Shown here piece after piece: positions 32,534-39,564 of a stretch of 55,346 bases of DNA; the stretch's first letter is position 1; each line of letters opens with the position of its first letter. The notes beneath the pieces were generated by a model that made no database searches, was not told the origin of the DNA, and was given only the letters and a program-made list of their open reading frames with translations. The DNA is taken from contig DCYW01000019.1 of assembly GCA_002331185.1 (NCBI GenBank), positions 1 through 55,346 of the forward strand, in the 5' to 3' direction. Made by a program: the position numbers and the translations under genes. The DNA is from Patescibacteria group bacterium UBA2100 (lineage in GTDB: Bacteria; Patescibacteriota; Minisyncoccia; Phycocordibacterales; UBA2100).

Positions 32534-32680
32534 ATGACTAAGAAAAAGATTAGTTCGAAGTTTAAGGAGTGGATCACTAGTGGCTGGAGGCTCACTACGC
32601 TATTGCGTATAGCCCTTTTTTTGGTGCTTGGTGTCTTGATTCTGGTGATATTTTCACCAGCAGGTGTTGATATCATCTAA
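32534..32680 (+). CDS. Small membrane protein, 48 aa
   Basis: Too short to recognise. The sequence begins MTKKKISSKFKEWITSGWRL, a basic amphipathic segment, followed by one membrane helix (LRIALFLVLGVLILVIF) and a short tail. Positive charges before the helix predict an inside N-terminus. GGAGG (32522-32526) lies 7 nt before this ATG; the ATG at 32528, also in frame, is too close to it. TACACT (32483-32488) is a possible -10 box. A T-tailed terminator follows at 32727, so it is an independent unit inserted between rpsJ and rplC. Confidence 0.7.
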   Translation: MTKKKISSKFKEWITSGWRLTTLLRIALFLVLGVLILVIFSPAGVDII

Positions 32681-32726
32681 GAATTATCGAAGCCATCGGC
32701 ACTCAAATGAACAAAGAGACATCACG

Positions 32727-32760
32727 AAACCACCTGAGCATACATTCTCAGGTGGTTTTT
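32727..32760 (+). terminator. Terminator after the 48-aa gene
   Basis: Arms of 12 nt (32727-32738 and 32747-32758) pair perfectly around an 8-nt loop and run into TTTTT. Confidence 0.88.
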
Positions 32761-32846
32761 CTAAAAAGGACGACATTTCAATTCACTGTTCAGTACAAAA
32801 TTTCTTTAGAAACACCTTTTATCTTGCCAATAGAGAAGGAAAGAAA

Positions 32847-32945
32847 ATGAATGGATTTTATTCGATTTGGTTTTTGTTTCCAAAGGAACACAGGTGTGTT
32901 ACTACTGTTCCACCACTATCGTGTGACGATATATTTCGGAGGTAA
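32847..32945 (+). CDS. Possible 32-codon ORF upstream of the winged-helix gene
   Basis: The ATG follows AGAAGGAAAGAAA, a moderate Shine-Dalgarno sequence. The ORF encodes MNGFYSIWFLFPKEHRCVTT and 12 more residues. Its stop TAA overlaps the GGAGGTAA ribosome-binding site of the gene at 32950, so translating it would occlude or open that site. It may be a leader peptide. A TATATT box for the next gene lies inside it, so the next gene can also be made without it. Confidence 0.35.
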   Translation: MNGFYSIWFLFPKEHRCVTTVPPLSCDDIFRR

Positions 32946-32949
32946 AACA

Positions 32950-33258
32950 ATGTCCTTAATGGATGATTTGACACTATTTTGTGAAAAGCTCGGCGAAGTT
33001 CGTACGGCGAATAAAAAGATTCAGCACAAAACAGGCCTCCCAGGAGCGCAGCTTGTCGTGCTTAGCTTCTTATGTGATGGAGAGAAGCAAACGCTTCGCG
33101 ATATCCATGACGCCACTTTCCTTCATTGGTTTGTGATGTCGCACGCTGTTTCCGTCCTTACTAAAGAGGGCTCTGTTATCAAAAGCAAAAGCATGCGGAG
33201 TATTACGGATGAAGGACTTCTTATCCTTGAAAAAGCCGAAAAAGAATACACGGAGTAA
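32950..33258 (+). CDS. Small winged-helix protein, MarR-like
   Basis: A 102-residue protein whose middle reads QLVVLSFLCDGEKQTLRDIH, then MSHAVSVLTKEGSVIKSKSM and ITDEGLLILEKAEKEY. This follows the order of a MarR-type winged helix: helix, recognition helix, wing, then a long C-terminal helix. It is shorter than most MarR repressors and lacks part of the dimerisation helices. A ligand or target is unknown. GGAGGT is 7 nt before the ATG. A TTCCAC-16-TATATT promoter is seen just upstream. It has its own GC-rich terminator. Confidence 0.65.
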   Translation: MSLMDDLTLFCEKLGEVRTANKKIQHKTGLPGAQLVVLSFLCDGEKQTLRDIHDATFLHWFVMSHAVSVLTKEGSVIKSKSMRSITDEGLLILEKAEKEYTE

Positions 33259-33267
33259 AAGGCAGAG

Positions 33268-33302
33268 CAACCACGGCGCGATTGAAACGCGCGCCGTGGT
33301 TG
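33268..33302 (+). terminator. GC-rich terminator after the winged-helix gene
   Basis: Arms of 13 nt (33268-33280 and 33290-33302) pair perfectly around a 9-nt loop, followed by TATTATTTTT. The rplC promoter overlaps its right end. Confidence 0.85.
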
Positions 33303-33327
33303 TATTATTTTTAAACTTAGGTATACT
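33300..33327 (+). promoter_or_regulatory. Promoter of the rplC operon, TTGTAT-16-TATACT
   Basis: TTGTAT (33300-33305) and TATACT (33322-33327) are 16 bp apart. The transcript would start near 33333, giving a leader of about 200 nt before rplC. Confidence 0.65.
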
Positions 33328-33332
33328 CTTTG

Positions 33333-33535
33333 AGTCTTAGAAGACGGCTATGTCCCCTTGAGAGTGTTCTCATGAGGAACCAATGGCACTCAGCAAGCTG
33401 CTCAGTGTTATTGAGTAGCATTTTTAAATGAGCAAACGAACGTAAGCGACTATTGCGAATTTATGTCCGAATTTCCTTTTTTCAAAGAGGAAATTCCTGG
33501 ACGAGACATACAAAAAACAAATCAACTCAATTTCA
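33333..33535 (+). promoter_or_regulatory. Structured leader of the rplC operon
   Basis: About 200 nt without an ORF. The largest structure is a 12-bp stem: GTCCGAATTTCC (33465-33476) pairs with GGAAATTC and, after a 2-nt bulge, GGAC (33489-33502). Just upstream, ATTGCGAATTTATGTCCG (33452-33469) resembles a segment in the rpsN leader (41432-41448). This is a candidate site for feedback by a ribosomal protein. Confidence 0.5.
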
Positions 33536-34144
33536 ATGAAATTCATTCTTGCAACAAAACAGAAGATGACTCAGATATTCGATGAAACAGGAAAGGTATT
33601 TCCTGCAACTGTTGTAAGTGCTGGTCCAGTTACTGTTACTCAAGTAAAGAACGCAGACGTAGATGGTTACGAATCTGTGCAGATTGGTTTTGGTGAAGAA
33701 AAAGAAAAGAATTTAAAGAAAGCGCAAAAAGGACACTTTGGAGATCTTGGATCTTTCAAGACACTTCGAGAATTTCGAGTACCAAACGGCAAGGCACAAA
33801 AGGGAGATGTTATTGATGCTACTGCTTTTGAAGTAGGCGACAGGGTTACCGTAAGTGCTATCAGTAAAGGTAAGGGGAACCAAGGTGTGGTAAAGAGGCA
33901 TAACTTTGCAGGAGGAAACCGAACGCACGGTAACAAGCACTCAGAGCGACGCCCTGGTTCTATTGGCTCCACTGGTCCACAGCGCGTACTAAAGGGTCTT
34001 AAAATGATGGGGCGAATGGGTAGCGATCGTGTTACCGTAAAGAACCTGAAGGTTCTACAAATTGACAAAGACACCAACACGCTGGTAATTTCAGGGGCAA
34101 TTCCTGGTCGCCCTGGAACATTAGTTGAGATTCATCACGCATAG
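33536..34144 (+). CDS. rplC: 50S ribosomal protein L3
   Basis: L3 binds near the peptidyl-transferase centre and starts 50S assembly. The 202 residues start MKFILATKQKMTQIFDETGK and include GVVKRHNFAGGNRTHGNKHS and the loop RRPGSIGSTGPQRVLKGLKM. The length agrees with the family. It is the first gene of a rplC-rplD-rplW-rplB unit with 2-3 bp gaps. The start codon follows AATTTCA, with no Shine-Dalgarno sequence. Confidence 0.97.
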   Translation: MKFILATKQKMTQIFDETGKVFPATVVSAGPVTVTQVKNADVDGYESVQIGFGEEKEKNLKKAQKGHFGDLGSFKTLREFRVPNGKAQKGDVIDATAFEVGDRVTVSAISKGKGNQGVVKRHNFAGGNRTHGNKHSERRPGSIGSTGPQRVLKGLKMMGRMGSDRVTVKNLKVLQIDKDTNTLVISGAIPGRPGTLVEIHHA

Positions 34145-34147
34145 CCT

Positions 34148-34834
34148 ATGAAATCAGATATTTACACACAAGAAGGAAAGAAGAAGGGCAGTGTTGAATT
34201 ACCAACATCAGTATTTGAGGCTGCATGGAAGAGTTCACTTGTACACCAAGTGGTAGTAGGAATGCAGGCAAACGCACGTACTCCAATTGCACACACAAAA
34301 ATTCGTAGTGAAGTAAAAGGTGGTGGAAAGAAGCCTTGGAAGCAAAAAGGAACTGGACGAGCACGACATGGTTCAAGCCGAAGTCCTATCTGGCGCGGTG
34401 GTGGAGTAACATTTGGTCCACGAAACGACAAGGTTTTTGCGAAAAAGATAAACCGTAAAGAGCGAGCACAAGCACTGTACAGTGTACTTTCTCGAAAAGT
34501 TAAGGAAGGGCAAGTTCTCTTTGTAGATTCGCTTACTTTTGAGGCACCAAAGGCATCACACGCACATACTGTTATTGCTAATCTTGCAGGTGTATCAGGA
34601 TTTGAAACCTTGGCATCAAAGAAGCACAATACAGCACTGATTGTTCTTGCAGAAAAGAATACAAACACACAAAAAAGCTTTAGCAACTTTGGTAATATAA
34701 AGGTTGGTCTTACAGAAAACCTCAACACAGTAGATGCACTCAAGTACAAGCATCTTATTATCGTTTCACCAGAAGAAAGTATTAAAGAACTTGAAGCGCG
34801 AGCACAAGTATCTCGTGTAAAAGCAACAACATAG
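34148..34834 (+). CDS. rplD: 50S ribosomal protein L4
   Basis: L4 lines the exit tunnel and, in many bacteria, represses its own operon. The 228 residues contain the tunnel loop region KKPWKQKGTGRARHGSSRSP near 75 and GGVTFGPRNDKVFAKKINRK. It is longer than E. coli L4 (201) at both ends. It starts 3 bp after rplC. A role in regulation of the leader at 33333-33535 is possible but unproven. Confidence 0.97.
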   Translation: MKSDIYTQEGKKKGSVELPTSVFEAAWKSSLVHQVVVGMQANARTPIAHTKIRSEVKGGGKKPWKQKGTGRARHGSSRSPIWRGGGVTFGPRNDKVFAKKINRKERAQALYSVLSRKVKEGQVLFVDSLTFEAPKASHAHTVIANLAGVSGFETLASKKHNTALIVLAEKNTNTQKSFSNFGNIKVGLTENLNTVDALKYKHLIIVSPEESIKELEARAQVSRVKATT

Positions 34835-34837
34835 CGT

Positions 34838-35260
34838 ATGGCAGCATTATTTGGAAAAAAAGAAGAAAAGAAAGAGGTTGAGGGAGCTACATCAGTAGTT
34901 GAGACAACTAAAAACCTGCCTGAGCAGGAAGGAGAAGCAAAGAGTGTCACAGCACATAATCAAGTTGTTGATGGAAGCGAAGATCTTGCGCGTGTTTTGA
35001 CACACCCACGTATTACAGAAAAAGCAACAAATGGCATTGAGCATGGAGTGTATGTGTTCAACGTTGCACCCAACACAAACAAGAAGCAGATTAAGGAAGC
35101 GATCAAGCTCATATACAATGTAGACCCAGTTAAAGTGCACGTGACCACAATTCGTCGAAAGAATGTTCGAAATTCACGTACTGGCGTGAAAGGAATGAAG
35201 TCAGGAGGTAAAAAAGCGTACGTGTATCTTAAAAAGGGTGACACCATTTCAATAATGTAA
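34838..35260 (+). CDS. rplW: 50S ribosomal protein L23 with N-terminal extension
   Basis: L23 sits at the tunnel exit and is the docking site for trigger factor and SRP. The conserved part starts near residue 47 (DLARVLTHPRITEKATNGIE) and runs through NTNKKQIKEAIKLIYNVDPV and KKAYVYLKKGDTI. The first about 45 residues are an extra disordered, charged segment (KKEEKKEVEGATSVVETTKN) not found in typical L23 proteins of about 95 residues. The extension lies near the trigger factor site, and trigger factor in this genome is also unusual, which may be a coincidence. Confidence 0.94.
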   Translation: MAALFGKKEEKKEVEGATSVVETTKNLPEQEGEAKSVTAHNQVVDGSEDLARVLTHPRITEKATNGIEHGVYVFNVAPNTNKKQIKEAIKLIYNVDPVKVHVTTIRRKNVRNSRTGVKGMKSGGKKAYVYLKKGDTISIM

Positions 35261-35262
35261 GT

Positions 35263-36105
35263 ATGAAAAAGCATAAACCAATAACACCAGGTCGTCGTGG
35301 GATGACACGAGTTTCATACAAAGCAAAGGTAACAACAAGCAAACCGCTGAAGTCGCTTACTCGTGGTTCTAAGCGAGCTGTAGGGCGCAATTCAGCAGGG
35401 CGTATTACTACCCGACACAAAGGTGGTGGACACAAGCGCCGATGGCGAGAGATTGATTTCAAGTACGATAAGATGGGTATTCCAGCTAAAATTGAAACTA
35501 TTGAATACGATCCAAATCGAACTGCATATATTGGCCTCGCGCTGTATGCAGATGGTGAGCGACGGTACGTAGTTATTCCGAAGTCTGTAGAAGCTGGGCA
35601 CGAATTTCTAATTGCAGAAGACGCACCAGTGAAAACTGCGGGACGTCTACCGTTAGGTAAGATTCCAATTGGTACATTTGTATACAACCTTGAAATTAAA
35701 CCAGGTGGAGGAGCAAAGCTTGTTCGTTCAGCTGGAAACTACGCAGAAGTTATTGCACACGATGCTGGATACACACAAATTAAGATGCCATCATCTGAAG
35801 TTCGAAAGATTTTGAGTACTGCATGGGCATGTGTTGGTGAAGTTTCAAATGATGAACACAAACTTGTAACTATTGGTAAAGCAGGGCGTGCACGACACAT
35901 GGGACGTCGTCCAACAGTTCGTGGTGCTGCCATGAACGCTGTAGATCACCCACATGGTGGTGGTGAAGGTAAGGCAGGACGCGGACACCGTCGAGCACGA
36001 AGTAAGTGGGGTAAGCCTACAGGAAAGGGACAAAAGACTCGAAAGGCAAAGAAATATTCAAACACACTTATTGTTCGACGCCGAAAGGTTGGCAAGAAGC
36101 GATAA
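35263..36105 (+). CDS. rplB: 50S ribosomal protein L2
   Basis: L2 is needed for subunit joining and peptidyl transfer. The 280 residues match the family, with RITTRHKGGGHKRRWREIDF near 45 and the highly conserved NAVDHPHGGGEGKAGRGH near 225, which includes the functional histidine. It ends the rplC operon: a terminator follows 2 bp after the stop, and the usual next gene, rpsS, is 1.5 kb away behind two inserted minus-strand genes. Confidence 0.98.
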   Translation: MKKHKPITPGRRGMTRVSYKAKVTTSKPLKSLTRGSKRAVGRNSAGRITTRHKGGGHKRRWREIDFKYDKMGIPAKIETIEYDPNRTAYIGLALYADGERRYVVIPKSVEAGHEFLIAEDAPVKTAGRLPLGKIPIGTFVYNLEIKPGGGAKLVRSAGNYAEVIAHDAGYTQIKMPSSEVRKILSTAWACVGEVSNDEHKLVTIGKAGRARHMGRRPTVRGAAMNAVDHPHGGGEGKAGRGHRRARSKWGKPTGKGQKTRKAKKYSNTLIVRRRKVGKKR

Positions 36106-36106
36106 T

Positions 36107-36138
36107 AAAAAAACGACAGCGTAAGCTGTCTTTTTTTT
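36107..36138 (+). terminator. Terminator of rplC-rplB
   Basis: GACAGC pairs with GCTGTC around GTAA, flanked by an A-run and an 8-nt T-run. Confidence 0.85.
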
Positions 36139-36152
36139 ATTCAGATAAAGTA

Positions 36153-36184
36153 AAAGGCCTCACGAATACGTTCGTGAGGCCTTT
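36153..36184 (-). terminator. Terminator of purC
   Basis: Arms of 14 nt (36153-36166 and 36171-36184) pair perfectly around TACG. It lies 18 bp after the purC stop codon on the minus strand, with a short T-run on that strand. Confidence 0.82.
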
Positions 36185-36201
36185 CTGGAGTTTGAAAGAG
36201 C

Positions 36202-37035
36202 TTAGAGATCGATGAGCTTTCGGCTCATCTCCGCGATCTCTTCATAGATTGCGGCAACTTTTGCGAGCAGCTCAGGATCAAGTTCACCGTCGCGGTACAC
36301 CTGTTTGTCCATATTCTGTCCGTTTTTGAGTAGTCGCCACGAATCACTGTCGAGGACATCGGCAAGAACAAGCTTGCCATCCGCGGTCAATCCGAACTCT
36401 AACTTAAAATCGACTAAGGTATAGCCGAGTTTATCCCAGCGGTCTTCCAGAATATGAAAAACCTGTCGTGCATGGTGATGCATTGAAGCATACTTATTTT
36501 CACCACCGATTTCACCCAAGATCTTATTGAGAAAGATGCTTGCAAAGAACTTACCTTCTGCCTGCCTTGGATCGAAGAGGTATGCCGATCCAATCGCAAA
36601 ATTGAACTCAATAAGCGGATCGTCACACGGAAGCGACAAACCTTCCCATACACAGTCATTGGTCTTAAGGTAAAATTCTACGATAAGAGCATCGAACCGA
36701 TGTCTTTTTTTCAGATTCGGATGGCGTTTGAGATATGATCCATATGCTTCACGACGCACGACCACTTCAAGTGGGATCATCGTGCAGTTGAGAGCATAGA
36801 AAGATACATCATCTCGCGCATGATTGTATGCGACAGGAATGCCGTGTGCCTGAAGTAGGTTGAAGACACAGCATGTTGTGGTCGTAGACCAACCACCTTT
36901 TCCGGGCAGTGTATCACATCGTGCACCATCACCAGCTGTGATGTTGTCGTTTGAAACGATAAGCACCTCTTTCGGACTAACCGTACTATAAATTGTCTTG
37001 GTCTTACCCTTTGCGATAACTTTATCTGGTTCCAT
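36202..37035 (-). CDS. purC: SAICAR synthetase (phosphoribosylaminoimidazolesuccinocarboxamide synthase)
   Basis: PurC ligates aspartate to CAIR in purine synthesis. The 277 residues begin with KVIAKGKTKTIYSTVSPKEV, then VSNDNITAGDGARCD, the substrate-binding VVRREAYGSYLKRHP near 92, and the C-terminal LVDFKLEFGLTADGKLVLAD followed by SDSWRL. It is longer than the roughly 240-residue bacterial form. AAGGAG lies 7 nt before the ATG, unlike the neighbouring ribosomal genes. It has its own promoter and terminator and sits backwards between rplB and rpsS. No other purine genes are in the window, so its role in this organism is unclear. Confidence 0.9.
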   Translation of the reverse strand: MEPDKVIAKGKTKTIYSTVSPKEVLIVSNDNITAGDGARCDTLPGKGGWSTTTTCCVFNLLQAHGIPVAYNHARDDVSFYALNCTMIPLEVVVRREAYGSYLKRHPNLKKRHRFDALIVEFYLKTNDCVWEGLSLPCDDPLIEFNFAIGSAYLFDPRQAEGKFFASIFLNKILGEIGGENKYASMHHHARQVFHILEDRWDKLGYTLVDFKLEFGLTADGKLVLADVLDSDSWRLLKNGQNMDKQVYRDGELDPELLAKVAAIYEEIAEMSRKLIDL

Positions 37036-37082
37036 AACGTAACTCCTTGTTTCATGGGTTTGAGCTAAACTAATCTACGTGA

Positions 37083-37110
37083 ACTATACAAATAAACACG
37101 GCTAACGCAA
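37083..37110 (-). promoter_or_regulatory. purC promoter, TTGCGT-16-TATAGT
   Basis: Minus strand TTGCGT (37110-37105) and TATAGT (37088-37083) are 16 bp apart, about 48 bp before the purC ATG. Confidence 0.65.
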
Positions 37111-37112
37111 GA

Positions 37113-37147
37113 AAAAGTGCCTGACGTAAAGATTGTCAGGCACTTTT
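37113..37147 (-). terminator. Terminator of the 37158 gene
   Basis: Arms of 13 nt (37113-37125 and 37135-37147) pair perfectly around a 9-nt loop. The minus strand ends in CTTTTTCTTG. Confidence 0.85.
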
Positions 37148-37157
37148 CAACAGGCAC

Positions 37158-37388
37158 TTATTTCTTGGTGCGAATGAGCAATAGTTCCTCGCGGTACTTT
37201 CGTAAGTACTGATTCAAATAAAGAACATCTGCTCCTTTGGCCTCTTCGAGCGCTTCTTCGATACGTCCTATTGCAATATTGAGCGCAAATACACGCGTGA
37301 AAGCTTCTCGTGCGTGAGCAGATACATCTTCAGGACTAAATTCTTCGATGGATTTACCATCTCTAGAAACAGTGTAGCGAGTTTCCAT
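37158..37388 (-). CDS. Small hypothetical protein, 76 aa
   Basis: I do not recognise it. The sequence begins METRYTVSRDGKSIEEFSPE, and the middle and end are strongly helical and charged (IGRIEEALEEAKGADVLYLN, then YLRKYREELLLIRTKK), suggesting a helical hairpin or coiled-coil. GGAG (in AAAGGAGC) lies about 9 nt before the ATG at 37388. An in-frame ATG at 37478 lacks a ribosome-binding site. It has its own promoter (37435-37462) and terminator, and is divergent from rpsS. Confidence 0.65.
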   Translation of the reverse strand: METRYTVSRDGKSIEEFSPEDVSAHAREAFTRVFALNIAIGRIEEALEEAKGADVLYLNQYLRKYREELLLIRTKK

Positions 37389-37434
37389 GTACAAGCTCCT
37401 TTCTGTACAAGGCACATTCAAGGTACCAAAACTC

Positions 37435-37462
37435 ATAATATGCTCCATCTGTAGTTTCGCAA
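37435..37462 (-). promoter_or_regulatory. Promoter TTGCGA-16-TATTAT for the 37158 gene
   Basis: Minus strand TTGCGA (37462-37457) and TATTAT (37440-37435) are 16 bp apart. It is back to back with the rpsS promoter 24 bp away. Confidence 0.62.
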
Positions 37463-37485
37463 GTACGTGCAGGAGCACAATAAGA

Positions 37486-37545
37486 TTGACTTATCGACCA
37501 ATTTCGCATAGTATATGCGGCACGCCACTGAGGCGGCTTTTTATT
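37486..37545 (+). promoter_or_regulatory. rpsS promoter and start-site hairpin
   Basis: TTGACT (37486-37491) and TAGTAT (37509-37514) are 17 bp apart. CGCC (37523-37526) pairs with GGCG (37532-37535), followed by GCTTTTTATTG. The sequence GCACGCC...GGCGGCTTT nearly repeats that before rpsL. A second small hairpin (GAGAGG/CCTCTC) lies later in the leader before the ATG at 37599. Confidence 0.75.
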
Positions 37546-37598
37546 GCAAAGCGAGAGGAGCTCACAAGCCTCTCTGTACAGGCAATATATCCAAAAAT

Positions 37599-37928
37599 AT
37601 GACACGATCAATAAAAAAAGGACCTTACATCGACGCTAAGTTGATGAAAAAAATTACCGGGAAAACTCCAGAAAATAGTGGGGTAATTAATACGTGGGCA
37701 CGTGGAAGTGATATCGCACCAGAAATGGTAGGTTTCACTTTTGGTGTACATAACGGACGAAAGCATATTGAAGTATTGGTAACTGATGACATGGTAGGAC
37801 ATAAGCTTGGTGAATTTGCACCAACCAAGACCTTCCATCGACACGGAGGTAAGATGCAGAAGGAGCTTGAAGTAAAGAAGAAAGAGGCTGAAATTACTGC
37901 AGCTAAAGCTGCAAAAGCAGCAGCGTAA
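37599..37928 (+). CDS. rpsS: 30S ribosomal protein S19
   Basis: S19 is a 30S head protein near the A site. The 109 residues start MTRSIKKGPYIDAKLMKKIT and include RGSDIAPEMVGFTFGVHNGR and GHKLGEFAPTKTFHRHG. A C-terminal tail of about 20 residues rich in Lys and Ala (AEITAAKAAKAAA) exceeds the family length of about 92. I use the ATG at 37599; the in-frame ATG at 37515 lies within the leader hairpin region and encodes unrelated residues. It starts the second half of the S10 cluster. Confidence 0.96.
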   Translation: MTRSIKKGPYIDAKLMKKITGKTPENSGVINTWARGSDIAPEMVGFTFGVHNGRKHIEVLVTDDMVGHKLGEFAPTKTFHRHGGKMQKELEVKKKEAEITAAKAAKAAA

Positions 37929-37936
37929 TACGTACT

Positions 37937-38266
37937 ATGAAGGCATTTTTGAAGAACTATTCACAATCACCACGCAAGGTACGTCTTGTAGCTGATTTGA
38001 TTCGCGGAAAAGATGTGCAGCATGCACGGGCTATCCTTTCATTTATGGACAAAAAGTCAGCACCTGATCTTAAGAAACTTCTTGAATCAGCACTTGCTAA
38101 CGCTGAAAACCAAAAAAAGAATACAGAAGATTTGGTAGTCAAGGAAATTTTTGTTGATTCAGCAGGAGGCGCACTACGTCGATGGCGTCCACGTGCTTTC
38201 GGTCGCGCAGCACCATTTCGCCGTCACTCAAGTAAAATAACCCTCCAATTAGGGGAAAAACAATAA
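37937..38266 (+). CDS. rplV: 50S ribosomal protein L22
   Basis: L22 lines the exit tunnel with a long beta hairpin. The 109 residues include KNYSQSPRKVRLVADLIRGK, SALANAENQKKNTEDLVVKE and the hairpin RRWRPRAFGRAAPFRRHSSK. It is 8 bp after rpsS and 1 bp before rpsC, which fits one operon. No Shine-Dalgarno sequence is visible at ACGTACTATG. Confidence 0.97.
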   Translation: MKAFLKNYSQSPRKVRLVADLIRGKDVQHARAILSFMDKKSAPDLKKLLESALANAENQKKNTEDLVVKEIFVDSAGGALRRWRPRAFGRAAPFRRHSSKITLQLGEKQ

Positions 38267-38267
38267 T

Positions 38268-38936
38268 ATGACACACACTGTACATCCATATGCCCACCGT
38301 TTAGGAGTTATTCGTGACTGGAAGTCACGATGGTTCGGCACAAATGCGAAACAATATCGCGATAATCTTCGTGTCGACACAATGGTACGTGAGTATCTCA
38401 CAAAAAGATTACGTGGGCTCTATGTAACCGCTCTTGAAATTGAACGAGGAGAAAAAGAACTTCGTTTAAATATCAAAACCTCACGTCCTGGTATGGTTAT
38501 CGGCCGCTCAGGAGAGGGCACACAGAAACTTCTTGCTGATATCACTAAGCAGCTACAAAAACTTCGTCTTGGTGACGAGATGCCAAAGGTAAAGATTGAT
38601 GTTGAAGAAGTACGTTCGCCAGAATCTCATGCTGCCATTGTTGCGTACATGGTTGCTGAAGGTCTCGAGAAGCGAATGCCACACCGACGTATTCTTAAGC
38701 AAACAGTTGAAAAGGTTATGGCCAACCGAGACGTTAAAGGAGTACGTGTTGCGCTCGCTGGACGACTTGGAGGAGCTGAAATGGCTCGTCGTGAAGAGAT
38801 CAAGCGTGGCAGGATTCCTCTGCAGACATTCAGAGCAGACATTGATTATGCAAAAGAAAAGGCGTATCTCCCATACGGCATCGTTGGAATTAAAGTGTGG
38901 GTATACCGAGGGGATATTTTCGAAGATACTAAATAG
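38268..38936 (+). CDS. rpsC: 30S ribosomal protein S3
   Basis: S3 forms part of the mRNA entry channel. The 222 residues have the KH domain (RPGMVIGRSGEGTQKLLADI near 75) and the C-terminal domain with VRVALAGRLGGAEMARREEI and PLQTFRADIDYAKEKAYLPY. The N-terminus (HPYAHRLGVIRDWKSRWFGT) is a family hallmark. Length is close to the usual 210-235. It follows rplV directly. Confidence 0.97.
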   Translation: MTHTVHPYAHRLGVIRDWKSRWFGTNAKQYRDNLRVDTMVREYLTKRLRGLYVTALEIERGEKELRLNIKTSRPGMVIGRSGEGTQKLLADITKQLQKLRLGDEMPKVKIDVEEVRSPESHAAIVAYMVAEGLEKRMPHRRILKQTVEKVMANRDVKGVRVALAGRLGGAEMARREEIKRGRIPLQTFRADIDYAKEKAYLPYGIVGIKVWVYRGDIFEDTK

Positions 38937-38945
38937 ATTGAGCGT

Positions 38946-39365
38946 ATGTTATTTCCTAAAAAAGCAAAATACCGAAAGTGGCAAACTGGCCGCAAAAATG
39001 CCAAGAAGCTTACGCGTCCAGAAACACGTGGGGTAGAGGTAGCTTTTGGTGCATACGGTCTCAAGGCAATGGGGCAAGCACGTATTACCTCAAATCAAAT
39101 TGAGGCATCACGAAAGGTTATTACTCGTACTATTGGGAAGCTTGGAAAGATGTGGATTCGCATCTTTCCAGACCGACCATTTACTCAAAAAGCTGCTGAA
39201 GTAGGTATGGGAAAGGGTAAAGGTGATCCGCAAGGGTACGTGACTGACGTTCGAGCTGGACGCATTTTATTTGAAGTTGATGGTGTGTCAGAAGAAGTTG
39301 CTCGTGCTGCACTGCGTAAGGCGAGTATGAAGATGCCAATCAAAACTAAGATTGTGGTTCGATAA
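38946..39365 (+). CDS. rplP: 50S ribosomal protein L16
   Basis: L16 organises the A-site region of the 50S subunit. The 139 residues begin MLFPKKAKYRKWQTGRKNAK and include VAFGAYGLKAMGQARITSNQ, then MWIRIFPDRPFTQKAAEVGM and GKGKGDPQGYVTDVRAGRIL, with the modified-arginine region intact. Order rpsC-rplP-rpmC is standard. The 9-bp gap holds no ribosome-binding site. Confidence 0.97.
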   Translation: MLFPKKAKYRKWQTGRKNAKKLTRPETRGVEVAFGAYGLKAMGQARITSNQIEASRKVITRTIGKLGKMWIRIFPDRPFTQKAAEVGMGKGKGDPQGYVTDVRAGRILFEVDGVSEEVARAALRKASMKMPIKTKIVVR

Positions 39366-39370
39366 TTTGT

Positions 39371-39562
39371 ATGAAAGATTTAAAGAAAAAAAGCGATAAA
39401 GATTTAGAGAAGCTCGTACGTGAAAAGCGTGAAGAGTTACGGGAGTTCCGCTTTAAGAGTGCTGGCTCGCGTACACGAAATGTCCGAGAAGGACGCACTA
39501 CACGAAAAGAAATTGCACAAATTTTGACCGAACTTACTCTTCGGACTAACGTAGCTAAATAA
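39371..39562 (+). CDS. rpmC: 50S ribosomal protein L29
   Basis: L29 is a small helical hairpin protein near the tunnel exit. The 63 residues start MKDLKKKSDKDLEKLVREKR and have the second helix VREGRTTRKEIAQILTELTL. Length and charge pattern fit the family, and the position between rplP and rpsQ is canonical. Its start is preceded by TTTGT, with no Shine-Dalgarno sequence. Confidence 0.95.
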   Translation: MKDLKKKSDKDLEKLVREKREELREFRFKSAGSRTRNVREGRTTRKEIAQILTELTLRTNVAK

Positions 39563-39564
39563 TT

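Noticed and set aside
32881..33258. Longer start for the winged-helix gene at 32851
   Set aside because: The upstream part overlaps the -10 box and lacks similarity; GGAGGT fits the ATG at 32950.
34162..34950. 262-aa minus-strand ORF over rplD and rplW
   Set aside because: Antisense shadow of two certain ribosomal genes.
36107..37147. purC and the 76-aa gene as part of a mobile element
   Set aside because: No transposase, no terminal inverted repeats and no target duplication are visible around them.
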